Below are positions 1 to 8,750 of a stretch of 35,175 nt of DNA, in pieces. The first letter of the stretch is position 1; each line of letters starts with the position of its first letter. The stretch lies in NCBI GenBank assembly GCA_937912115.1, contig CALDOI010000064.1:1-35175 (forward strand), given 5' to 3'. A model generated the notes under the pieces. That model was not told the origin of the DNA, ran no database searches, and worked only from the letters and a program-made list of their open reading frames with translations. Position numbers and translations under genes: made by a program. This stretch comes from an uncultured Bacteroidota bacterium (lineage in GTDB: Bacteria; Bacteroidota; Bacteroidia; Bacteroidales; F082).

Positions 1-32
1 CTAATTAATATGCAGCCTGTTACAGATAGTTG

Positions 33-110
33 TCATTAGTAGGAAGTATGACGAAACAATCTCCTAGAGAATATGTTTGTAGAGATTGCTTCACTACGTT
101 CGTATTCGAC
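33..110. repeat. Imperfect palindromic intergenic repeat (GTCATT/agattgcttc family)
   Basis: The arms acgaaacaatctc (51-63) and gagattgcttcact (82-95) are inverted copies around a short loop, flanked by gtcatt on the left and a degenerate attcgac on the right. It resembles the better preserved copy at 11630-11708. Short palindromes of this kind are common between genes in Bacteroidota. Transcribed, it would form a hairpin. The copy is degenerate at its outer ends. Confidence 0.55.
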
Positions 111-271
111 GAAAAAACGTTAAGTAATTGACATGGTCTGTTCGGCATATAGGTTTGTTGTTTGGAAATTAAATTTTGGAATTTAGAACATAATAATTCC
201 CCAAGAAATAGTTATTGATCCCCATTAGGGTTGGTCAAAATCCCTCAGTTTCTTAATTGATATTTATTCAC

Positions 272-299
272 AGTAAGGGTAAAACGATAGTTAACTGTC
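272..299 (+). promoter_or_regulatory. Upstream motif shared by the two giant T9SS protein genes (copy 1)
   Basis: These 28 bp match 4797-4824 with two mismatches; the core is gggtaaaac, one variable base, then atagttaactgtc. The core begins 76 bp before the ATG at 353, against 79 bp in the second gene. It contains the 8-bp palindrome agttaact. Conserved spacing in otherwise diverged upstream DNA suggests an operator or promoter element kept after duplication. Plain remnant similarity from the duplication is the alternative. Confidence 0.5.
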
Positions 300-352
300 A
301 TACTATTATAAGTAACTATTACTTAGTAACTTTATTTTCAAAACCCCAACCC

Positions 353-3300
353 ATGAAACAACGTGCTACAATTATTTTTCTACTGCTTGCGCAGATTTCT
401 TTAGGCGCAATTTTTGAAGTTAACTTCTCTACGAATCAAATAAACAATTTATTAAATCAGGATGAGGTTGTTGGCACGGGCCAAATTTATGGTACTGTAA
501 CCGATACAATTTCAGGAGATTCGTTGTTTGGTGTAAGTGTTACAACAGGTGGTAATACCACCCAAACAGATACCAATGGGTATTATGAGCTTACTATGGA
601 TGAAGACACATATGATTTGCTTTTCAGTTTTTTAGGTTATGAAAGTGTGGTAACAAGCATTGTTGTAGCCTCAGGTTCTGTATCTGAAGAAAGTATTAGT
701 ATGTATGTTGTTCCCAACCCTGTACCTTGGGTAATAGCTGAGGTAAATGCTGCCGAAACAGAATGTTTGGTAACATGGAGTAAGCCTCAGGGAAATTACA
801 TGGTACTTTATGATGATGATGAAGTTGATGACCACCTAATATGGACAATTCCCGGAAATGCTGTTGGTGTGCGATTTTCACCCAAAGGATACCCGGCTAC
901 TGTTACCGGTGGAAGTTTAAATGTTGGTGATGGTAGTTTTCCCGCTGGAGCTAACTTTATAGATACCCAGTTTGCAGTTGGTGTTATTGATGACGATGGC
1001 GTAAATGGTCTCCCCGGAACAGTACTTGATTCGGTTTTGGTTGATGTGGTTAACTATAATTGGATAGATCTTTATGATGTTTTTGATATTACTTTCGATG
1101 AGGGTGACTTTTATATTGTTATGTGGCAATTGGGAGGAGAAACCAATTCTGCACCCATAGCCATTGATACGGATTTAACTTCTTTTTATAATTCAGTTAA
1201 TTTACAACAGGGAGCAGGTTGGACTGAATCACCTGACCAAAATTTTATGATAAGAGCTTATGTTAATGGGGTTTATTATATTAATAATTTACCGGATTAT
1301 GAATACTATAGTCATTATACTATAGCAAGAGTAAGCGATTTTGATCCATTGGTGGGACCGCAATCAGGCACTTTAACTCCAATTGCTAACACAACTGGTG
1401 AGATTTTTAATGATGACTTTTTTGGCGGACTACCAGATGGGTTCCACGCATATGCTGTGAAAGTTGTATATCCTCATGCAGTATCACCTGGCATCTATTC
1501 GAATGTTGTAACTCTTGGAATAGATAATACGGTTACTATTACCTTAACTCATTGTATGGATGATCTACCGGAAGGTATTGAGGTAACACTTCTTGGAACT
1601 GAATACCCTTTTGAATCTTTTTTTGCAATATCTGATACCAGCGGTGTTGTTGTATTTAATGATGTAGTTGATGGTATTTATTACCTCAAAGCATACAAAC
1701 CCGGGTTTGAAGTTTATGAACATTTTGATTTGCAAATTTATGATGACTTATACTATGATATTGTCCTAACTGGATTAAGGCTTCCTCCACAAAATCTGGT
1801 AGTTGATCCATTAACATCTGTAGCAACATGGGATGATCCAACGATTATAAAACTACCAACAGAAGATTTTGAAGGCGCATTATTTCCACCAACCGGTTGG
1901 CAATCATCATCACTGGGTATTGGATGGTATGCAAGTGATAATGGTAGTTCAGCAAACTGGATTATCCCACCCGGAGATGGTTATTATGCATTATCAAATG
2001 ATGATGATGCAGGAGCAGCAAATGACGGGAGTAGTGATTATCTTATTACACCTTTATTAGATTTGAGTGATTGCATTTCGTATCAAATTAAATTTGATTA
2101 TTTCTTCGATGGTTCAAATGGACAAAGTGCATTTTTGGAATATAGCCTTGATACGGGAACTACATGGATACTTATTGATTCGTTGGTTTCGGTTTCGGAA
2201 TGGACATTGGATTCAGTTGACCTTGCTTTTTTATCAGGGCCTGGATCAGTACCGGTGTTGTTATCATTTCATGCTGATGATAAGGGAGGTTGGGCATCTG
2301 GATTAGCAATTGATAATGTTGAAGTTATAAATTTCCCTCTTTCCCTAATAGGTTATTATGTTTATCTGGATGGTAGTTTTATAACTCAGATTCCGCCAAC
2401 TATTAGGACTTACACTTATGTAGATTTATCTTTTGGTCAAACATACGAGGCAAGTGTTAGAACTCTGAGAGAGTGTGGTTTGTCTGACCCAGGTAATTAT
2501 TTTATATGGGAATCAACATATCTTCATCCACCACACAATCTTACAGATAATTATGTTTATGGAACCGACACAATACCACTTATGTGGAATCCTCCCCTAA
2601 CAGGCACAATACCCATGGCGGCCGCATTTAAAATTGTGTATTGTGGTCCACAAACAAAAAATTATGGTCCAACCACAGATGCGGCAAAAGAAATAACAAT
2701 TATTGAATTTGAAGATAAGATTAGCAGATACATAGGTATACAGCAATTTTCTTTTCCTGATCTTATTGCTACCGGCGAAGCAGGTTGTGAAACAGATGGT
2801 GAATTTATATATACCGTACTCCCCGACGGTTTTGTTAAATATGATATTGATGGAAATCTAATCGAGCAGTTTTCAATTCCCGGAGTTTCAGGTATAAAAG
2901 ATTTAGCCTACGATGGTGAATTCTTCTACGGTGCTGCTGCTAATCCCATAGTTTTTGTGATGGATTTTAATACTCATACTCTTGTTACAACATTTACAGC
3001 ACCAACAGATATTCGAGCAATAGCATATAATGATGACGATAATACATTTTATGGGAATAACTGGGGAACCGATATTGTGAATTTTGATGTTGCAGGCAGT
3101 AATCTTGGTTCATTTACACCAAGTGTAAGTGCTATTTATGGATTAGCTTTTGATAAGTGGACCATTCAGGGAATTAAGTGTCTTTGGGCTTATGATCAGG
3201 GAGAAGACAAAGTAATACAGTTTGCCTTGCCCGGTGGAGAACCAACTGGATTTGTTGTTAATCCGGGTTGTTGCACAGGTTTGGCCGGCGGATTATTTAC

Positions 3301-4774
3301 CCATCCCGGATTATATGAAGAGGGTATAGTAACCATTGGTGGGAATGCCCAGGATGATAGAGTTTGGGGTGTTGCTTTAACCGACTATAACACCGCAGTA
3401 GGGTTAATTCCCGATGGATTAACCTCCTTTAATGTTTATCAGGATGGAGTAATTGTTTCAAATATCCCATACCAAAATGAGCTACCCGATGAATGGATAA
3501 CTTATATTACCGATCCTTTAAGCCCAGACTCATATTTTTTCTGTGTTTCTGCCATTTACGATCTCACAAGTTTTGGATTCCCCGGCGATTTTGGTGAATC
3601 ACAATATAATTGTGCGGATACTGTGAACATGGTTTGGGGAAGTATTATTCCATATTTCGAGGGATGGAATTCTGGTACTTTCGAAGGCTGGACATTAAAC
3701 GAAAATCCAGCAAACTGGTTAATAAATACTGATGAAGGCGAACCCGCCCCATCTGCACAGTTTTCATGGGAACCTCTACTTGAAAACGATTATTCTTCTA
3801 CTCTCACAAGTGAACCAATAATTGTAGATTTTTCATCAGAAGGTGATCTTTTCTTAGATTTTGAATTAAAACTGGAAGATAGAAACTCAACGGGAGACGA
3901 AAAGTTACTGGTAGAAATCTATAATGGAGCCACATGGAATCAGGTAGCTGAATTTGCCAATAATGGCAAAACAGTTTTTTCAACAAACCATATAAATATC
4001 AATAACCATATTACAGGTAATACTTTCAATATTCGATTCAATGTTACAGGTCAGAATTCCCATGACATCGAATCATGGTATGTCGATAATATTAGCGTTA
4101 CCCGCCAATGTAGTTCACCAACAAACCTTACGGGTGAATATGTTTGGAATGCAATTGATGAACTGGGAGTGGAATTATGTTGGGAAGCTCCTGATACAAC
4201 AAGTAAGAACCTGGGTGGTTTTTATAACAACGAAACGACTATCGAATTCAGCAAAAATTCCAGAGCTATTGATGGGTTCAATATTTATAAAATGGAAATG
4301 GATTCAAGTAATTATGTATTGTATGATGTTGTGCCATTGCAACAGGGTCAAACCTCATACTGTTACTTCGATGCATTTCCAAACGTTGTGGCTCAATCGG
4401 GCTACTATTATCAGGTAACCGCAAATTATTTAAGCGATACGGACACATGTGAATCAGATCCAGCCATGGCGTTGGAAATCCCACTGAATGACTTTGTATT
4501 TGTTTATGTAACCGGGATTGCTCCACCAGATATTATCAGCAATGTAAGTATATATCCTAACCCGGCTCATGATATTCTAAATGTGAATTCAACAACTCCA
4601 ATCACTAGTTTAACAATAACAAACTACATTGGCCAATCAGTTTATGGTAACAATAATATTAATGATACCAGGGTAAGCATAGTTACCAGTGCATACCCAA
4701 CAGGAGTATATCTTGTTAACGTAAAAACGGAAAACAATAATCTCACAAAAAAAGTAATTATAAGGAACTATTAA
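353..4774 (+). CDS. Giant multidomain T9SS surface protein (choice-of-anchor J, beta-propeller-like, sorting domain)
   Basis: A predicted 1473-aa secreted, cell-surface protein. The start at 353 is chosen because MKQRATIIFLLLAQISLGA forms a clean signal peptide; an upstream in-frame start at 257 does not. Domains in order: a carboxypeptidase-regulatory-like beta-sandwich (about 42-118); a Gly/Asp-rich beta region; a choice-of-anchor J/MAM-like jelly roll with FPPTGWQ and W-rich edges (about 504-660); WD-like repeats that look like a beta-propeller (about 810-960); a second jelly roll (about 1100-1252); and a C-terminal T9SS type A sorting domain (about 1395-1473) beginning near ISNVSIYPNPAHD and ending in KKVIIRNY. 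No catalytic motif was found, so an adhesin or matrix-binding role is inference. It is the intact paralogue of the following gene: from residue 42 to the end it aligns domain by domain with that gene's last two thirds. Confidence 0.85.
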   Translation: MKQRATIIFLLLAQISLGAIFEVNFSTNQINNLLNQDEVVGTGQIYGTVTDTISGDSLFGVSVTTGGNTTQTDTNGYYELTMDEDTYDLLFSFLGYESVVTSIVVASGSVSEESISMYVVPNPVPWVIAEVNAAETECLVTWSKPQGNYMVLYDDDEVDDHLIWTIPGNAVGVRFSPKGYPATVTGGSLNVGDGSFPAGANFIDTQFAVGVIDDDGVNGLPGTVLDSVLVDVVNYNWIDLYDVFDITFDEGDFYIVMWQLGGETNSAPIAIDTDLTSFYNSVNLQQGAGWTESPDQNFMIRAYVNGVYYINNLPDYEYYSHYTIARVSDFDPLVGPQSGTLTPIANTTGEIFNDDFFGGLPDGFHAYAVKVVYPHAVSPGIYSNVVTLGIDNTVTITLTHCMDDLPEGIEVTLLGTEYPFESFFAISDTSGVVVFNDVVDGIYYLKAYKPGFEVYEHFDLQIYDDLYYDIVLTGLRLPPQNLVVDPLTSVATWDDPTIIKLPTEDFEGALFPPTGWQSSSLGIGWYASDNGSSANWIIPPGDGYYALSNDDDAGAANDGSSDYLITPLLDLSDCISYQIKFDYFFDGSNGQSAFLEYSLDTGTTWILIDSLVSVSEWTLDSVDLAFLSGPGSVPVLLSFHADDKGGWASGLAIDNVEVINFPLSLIGYYVYLDGSFITQIPPTIRTYTYVDLSFGQTYEASVRTLRECGLSDPGNYFIWESTYLHPPHNLTDNYVYGTDTIPLMWNPPLTGTIPMAAAFKIVYCGPQTKNYGPTTDAAKEITIIEFEDKISRYIGIQQFSFPDLIATGEAGCETDGEFIYTVLPDGFVKYDIDGNLIEQFSIPGVSGIKDLAYDGEFFYGAAANPIVFVMDFNTHTLVTTFTAPTDIRAIAYNDDDNTFYGNNWGTDIVNFDVAGSNLGSFTPSVSAIYGLAFDKWTIQGIKCLWAYDQGEDKVIQFALPGGEPTGFVVNPGCCTGLAGGLFTHPGLYEEGIVTIGGNAQDDRVWGVALTDYNTAVGLIPDGLTSFNVYQDGVIVSNIPYQNELPDEWITYITDPLSPDSYFFCVSAIYDLTSFGFPGDFGESQYNCADTVNMVWGSIIPYFEGWNSGTFEGWTLNENPANWLINTDEGEPAPSAQFSWEPLLENDYSSTLTSEPIIVDFSSEGDLFLDFELKLEDRNSTGDEKLLVEIYNGATWNQVAEFANNGKTVFSTNHININNHITGNTFNIRFNVTGQNSHDIESWYVDNISVTRQCSSPTNLTGEYVWNAIDELGVELCWEAPDTTSKNLGGFYNNETTIEFSKNSRAIDGFNIYKMEMDSSNYVLYDVVPLQQGQTSYCYFDAFPNVVAQSGYYYQVTANYLSDTDTCESDPAMALEIPLNDFVFVYVTGIAPPDIISNVSIYPNPAHDILNVNSTTPITSLTITNYIGQSVYGNNNINDTRVSIVTSAYPTGVYLVNVKTENNNLTKKVIIRNY

Positions 4775-4796
4775 CTTATAACATTTTCAAAATGAG

Positions 4797-4824
4797 AGTA
4801 GGGGTAAAACTATAGTTAACTGTC
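4797..4824 (+). promoter_or_regulatory. Upstream motif shared by the two giant T9SS protein genes (copy 2)
   Basis: Second copy of the motif at 272-299, with the same agttaact palindrome. Its core (4802-4824) begins 79 bp before the ATG at 4881 and only 27 bp after the stop of the previous gene. This suggests the second paralogue has its own promoter and control rather than depending on read-through. Confidence 0.5.
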
Positions 4825-4880
4825 TTATACATATATATGATAATAAACTCGTCAAGGTTATTATCAATATCCCATAACCT

Positions 4881-7800
4881 ATGAAAAAACTTATTACCAT
4901 TATTTTCCTGCAGATGTTCTTATCTTCTTTTATGTTGATTGGTAACACAAGCCAAGTAATTCTCAACAATAATCAATACACTAAAAGTACTCTTAACCCG
5001 TGGAGTGATATTGAAGGCCATGTTGTAAATGGCGATGGCTTATCCATTGCCGGTGTTAATGTTGGTGTTGACGGTCAGGGGCAAACAACCACAAACTCTC
5101 TGGGTTATTACTACCTTCCGGGCATGCCCGTTGGCGATAATATTGTAGTGTGTTACAAAAATGGATATAATATTGTTGTAGATACAATAACCGTTATTGT
5201 GGACGATACCGTGAATCTTGATTTTACATTACCCCAACCTAATATTACAATAAGCCCGCTAATATTCGATGAAACCCTTAATCCGGGGGAATATTTAACA
5301 AGCAGTTTAGGTATTCTAAATACTGGTAATGGTGATGGGAACTGGTTTGCCACTATTATTTTTCCACCATCAAAGAAGGTGTCTGGATCTCAAAATGTAT
5401 CTTCATTAAATGTAATGGATTATAGTTTTATTGATTATACACAAACACATGTGGTTTCAATTCCGGGGGGGAATGGTGAACCCCTTAGTTCCCGATCAGG
5501 ATTTGATTGCCCTTATGAAAGTGTATTTAGCAACCCAGCATTTTCATCCAATAATGGATATAGTTGTGATGAGGATCAGGGACTCATGTGTTATCAGAGT
5601 TTCTCGGGAGCAACCGGAAGCTTCACAACAGTAACAATTTATGCAATCCATACTACCCCACCTTCAGGTCAGCGTGAGTTATTGGTAGAAGTTTATAATG
5701 ACGGATCAACCCCAGGAACTATCGAAAGCTCTACAATTGTAATGGCCGATCCTGTTGCCACAGGAATTCCTGTAATTGGCTATGATACATATTCATACAC
5801 TGTTGATATTCCCACATGTACTTTAACTTCCGGATGGATAGGTGTGCAGGCTACTTCAGGTGGAAGCCCAACTTTTTACTGGCTAAATACATATAATACA
5901 CCGGTATATACATCAATGCAAAACAATAGTGTATTGCCGGCTGGATTGGCAATGTGCCTTAGCTCAAATACTCAAGACTGGTTAACTCTTGGTATATATG
6001 ATGGCACAGTTATGGCCGGTGGAGGTAACCAGATTGTTGATGTTAATTTTGATGCATCTGGTACCATAGCTGGAGAAGTTTACACAGCCGAAATAGAAAT
6101 AACAACTGATCCCGATGTTGGAACCTTTAATATTCCTGTTACAATGACAATTGCAGGTGATCCATTATGTCCGGTTTATAATCTTGAAGTAGACCTTGTT
6201 AATATGGTTACAGGTCTGATCCATTTGGACTGGATGTTTGATTATGGTTCATGTACCGGGCCCTTACAATATTTTAGGATAGAAAGAAATGGTTTGGCAA
6301 TTGGGACAACTACAAATATATACTTTTCAGACTACCCACCTGCTTATGGCACATACTGTTATACAGTAGAACCTGTGTACGATTTTGGTAGTGGAATAGG
6401 CGCCACAACATGCATTGATTGGGTACAACCAGCTTTCTGCTGGAGTCCCAACACAATTTACAATGAGCAATGGATAGATACACAAGAAGAAGTAACCCTT
6501 ACCATCGAAAACTGTGGTTTAGGGATGCTCGATTTTATGTTTCCTGGTTATATTTCAGGCAGCAGATTTGCCTGTGATATGGAAGTAGTATTATATGATA
6601 CCTACGGCGATGGATGGAATGGCGGAAGCCTCGATGTTTTTGTAAATGGAAATCTTGTTCTTGACGATATTACCATTGACAATGGTAGTGGCCCTAATTA
6701 CTTTTCATTTCCGGTTGAAAGTGGTGATGATATAAGCACAACCTATACTCCTGGAGATTGGTCGTACGAAAACTATTACGAATTTTACGATGGTGATGGC
6801 AACCTTTTATATACATCTGCCAATGTAAGTGTTCCGGCAGGAGTGGTTTATGGCACATGCCCACAGCCAGGTTTTATATTGGATGTGGAGCCTCCAACGG
6901 GGCAAATACCCGAAGGACAAACAATGGATATCACCATAACCTATGATGCCTATGGATTTACAACAGGATTATATGATGAGTGGTTGAAAATAGAGACCAA
7001 TGATCCACTTCATCTGGAAGATAGCATACAAAATCAGATGCTGGTTTATACTCCTGCTACATTTTATGGTTATGTGCATGATTGTAATAGTGGATTGCCC
7101 ATGGCCGGGGTTGAGGTTACAACCGGCTTATATAATGCCACCACAAATCTCATTGGTTATTATGAAATGGATGTTGATGAAGATACCTATGATGTAGTAT
7201 TTAATTTGCTGGGATTTGAGACTGTAATAGTAGTTGATTCTTTTGCTGCATCAGGAGTTATGACAGAAATTAGCATTTGCATGGTCGAAACTCCTTATCC
7301 TGTTGGTTGGGTATGGGCAACACCTGATGAAATTGCAGGAATCTGTTTGGTCACATGGAGTTTGCCCACGGGACCATATGAAATTATTTATGATGATGGA
7401 GAAGCTGATGACTATGTAATTTGGACAACAACTGGAAATACAATTGCTGTGAGTTTCACTCCTGTAGGTTATCCTGCCACAGTTATTGGTGGGCGATTTA
7501 ATGTTGGTGATGGAAGTTTTCCTTTAGGAGCAAACTTTATAGGAACAACTATGGGTGTTGGTGTTATTGATGATGATGGAGTAAGTGGAATGCCGGGAAC
7601 AATACTTGACTCAACGGTTGTATATATTGATAACTTTGGTTGGGTTGACTTTTATGGAGTATTTAACGACACGATATTCGATGGTGATTTTTATATCGCA
7701 TTATGGCAATTGGGATATTCAACCAATTCTGCTCCAATTGCAGTTGATACTGATCTTCCAACAGTTTATCGATCATACATTAAGATGGGGAGCGATCCAT

Positions 7801-8573
7801 GGTCAATTTCTCCTTACCAGGATTTTATGATCAGAGCTTATGTTGATGGGCCAAATGCTGGTGTTGTAAGTAGTTCAGTAGGGAAAAAGGTGAGAATACC
7901 AAAAGTTACGGAAGGCCCGTTTTTAGCTTCTAACTTACCAAATGTTAAAGATGGAGTTGTTAAAGATGGAGATATTAAACCTGTTGAAGATATTGATGCG
8001 ACTCGTGATTTAGTGAACTACACAATTGCAAGAGTTAGTGATTTTGACCCGAATTTAGGGCCTCAAACAGGCACACTAACACCTCTTGCTAACACAGTTA
8101 ATTACCCATACATAGATAATGGATGGGGAGGTTTTCCTCCGGGATTTTATGCTTACGCTGTTAAGGCAGTTTATGAATCAAATGAATCAGAATGGGTATA
8201 TTCAAATACGATACCCCATTTACTATATAATACAGTTACAGTTGTAGTCTATTCATGTAATGATAGTGTTGAAAATTCTGAAGTCTATTTATATGGTACT
8301 CAATATCCGTATGATCTCCATCATGGCTTTACAAATACAGTTGGTATTGTAGTTTTCGATAGTGTAATTGATGGCAATTATGATGTGTTTGTTTCGGGTG
8401 TTGGATATCATCCTTATGTGAATAATACCTATAGTATTTATAATGATACTACAATAGGTGTTGAGATATTGCAAAAAATGTACCCCCCAACAAATCTTGA
8501 AGTTGATCCTTTAACATCTGTTGCAACATGGGATGAACCCCTTATTACCCAACTCTATCTTGAGGATTTTTAA
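4881..8573 (+). CDS. N-terminal fragment of second giant surface protein (signal peptide, no sorting domain)
   Basis: A 1230-aa open frame starting with the signal peptide MKKLITIIFLQMFLSSFMLI. Visible parts: a carboxypeptidase-regulatory-like domain (about 43-117); an Ig/ASH-like segment (ITISPLIFDETLNPGEYL); a long beta-rich region absent from the neighbouring paralogue; a DTYGDGWNGG motif (about 573-582) of the kind seen in many Bacteroidota surface proteins; a second carboxypeptidase-regulatory-like domain (about 725-800) where homology to the paralogue begins; and a fibronectin-like region that stops at LYLEDF. Between these lies a charged insertion with VVKDGDIKP not found in the neighbour. 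On its own it would be exported to the periplasm, but without a C-terminal signal it could not use the T9SS, so it is probably non-functional as a surface protein. Confidence 0.75.
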   Translation: MKKLITIIFLQMFLSSFMLIGNTSQVILNNNQYTKSTLNPWSDIEGHVVNGDGLSIAGVNVGVDGQGQTTTNSLGYYYLPGMPVGDNIVVCYKNGYNIVVDTITVIVDDTVNLDFTLPQPNITISPLIFDETLNPGEYLTSSLGILNTGNGDGNWFATIIFPPSKKVSGSQNVSSLNVMDYSFIDYTQTHVVSIPGGNGEPLSSRSGFDCPYESVFSNPAFSSNNGYSCDEDQGLMCYQSFSGATGSFTTVTIYAIHTTPPSGQRELLVEVYNDGSTPGTIESSTIVMADPVATGIPVIGYDTYSYTVDIPTCTLTSGWIGVQATSGGSPTFYWLNTYNTPVYTSMQNNSVLPAGLAMCLSSNTQDWLTLGIYDGTVMAGGGNQIVDVNFDASGTIAGEVYTAEIEITTDPDVGTFNIPVTMTIAGDPLCPVYNLEVDLVNMVTGLIHLDWMFDYGSCTGPLQYFRIERNGLAIGTTTNIYFSDYPPAYGTYCYTVEPVYDFGSGIGATTCIDWVQPAFCWSPNTIYNEQWIDTQEEVTLTIENCGLGMLDFMFPGYISGSRFACDMEVVLYDTYGDGWNGGSLDVFVNGNLVLDDITIDNGSGPNYFSFPVESGDDISTTYTPGDWSYENYYEFYDGDGNLLYTSANVSVPAGVVYGTCPQPGFILDVEPPTGQIPEGQTMDITITYDAYGFTTGLYDEWLKIETNDPLHLEDSIQNQMLVYTPATFYGYVHDCNSGLPMAGVEVTTGLYNATTNLIGYYEMDVDEDTYDVVFNLLGFETVIVVDSFAASGVMTEISICMVETPYPVGWVWATPDEIAGICLVTWSLPTGPYEIIYDDGEADDYVIWTTTGNTIAVSFTPVGYPATVIGGRFNVGDGSFPLGANFIGTTMGVGVIDDDGVSGMPGTILDSTVVYIDNFGWVDFYGVFNDTIFDGDFYIALWQLGYSTNSAPIAVDTDLPTVYRSYIKMGSDPWSISPYQDFMIRAYVDGPNAGVVSSSVGKKVRIPKVTEGPFLASNLPNVKDGVVKDGDIKPVEDIDATRDLVNYTIARVSDFDPNLGPQTGTLTPLANTVNYPYIDNGWGGFPPGFYAYAVKAVYESNESEWVYSNTIPHLLYNTVTVVVYSCNDSVENSEVYLYGTQYPYDLHHGFTNTVGIVVFDSVIDGNYDVFVSGVGYHPYVNNTYSIYNDTTIGVEILQKMYPPTNLEVDPLTSVATWDEPLITQLYLEDF

Positions 8574-8750
8574 GACCCCACGTTTCCTCCTGTTGGATGG
8601 CAGGCAACTACGATTGATGCCGGGTGGTTTAGAAGTGATGATGCAAGTTCAGGTGGTTGGACAATCCCTCCTGGTGATGGTTTTTATGCAGTTACAAATG
8701 ATGATTCAGGTGGAAGTACTTCTTCAAGTGAAGATTACCTGATTACTCCT

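Larger units (their letters stand above)
1..352. other. Intergenic region upstream of first giant surface protein
   Basis: No gene is supported here. The stretch holds a palindromic repeat (33-110) and the motif shared with the next paralogue (272-299). An open frame runs in from 257, but its first 32 codons have no signal-peptide character and cross the shared upstream motif, so they are read as leader rather than protein. Confidence 0.6.

Noticed and set aside
257-352. Upstream extension of the first giant protein
   Set aside because: It crosses the motif shared with the second gene's non-coding leader and places 32 residues before a clear signal peptide.
4041-4418. 125-aa frame overlapping the end of the first giant gene
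   Set aside because: Composition rich in Met, Trp and Ile typical of an out-of-frame reading; the main frame carries clear homology here.
8571-8573. Recoded stop codon or programmed read-through
   Set aside because: TAA ends many genes in this window, and no selenocysteine-like or other recoding structure is evident after it; a simple substitution explains it better.
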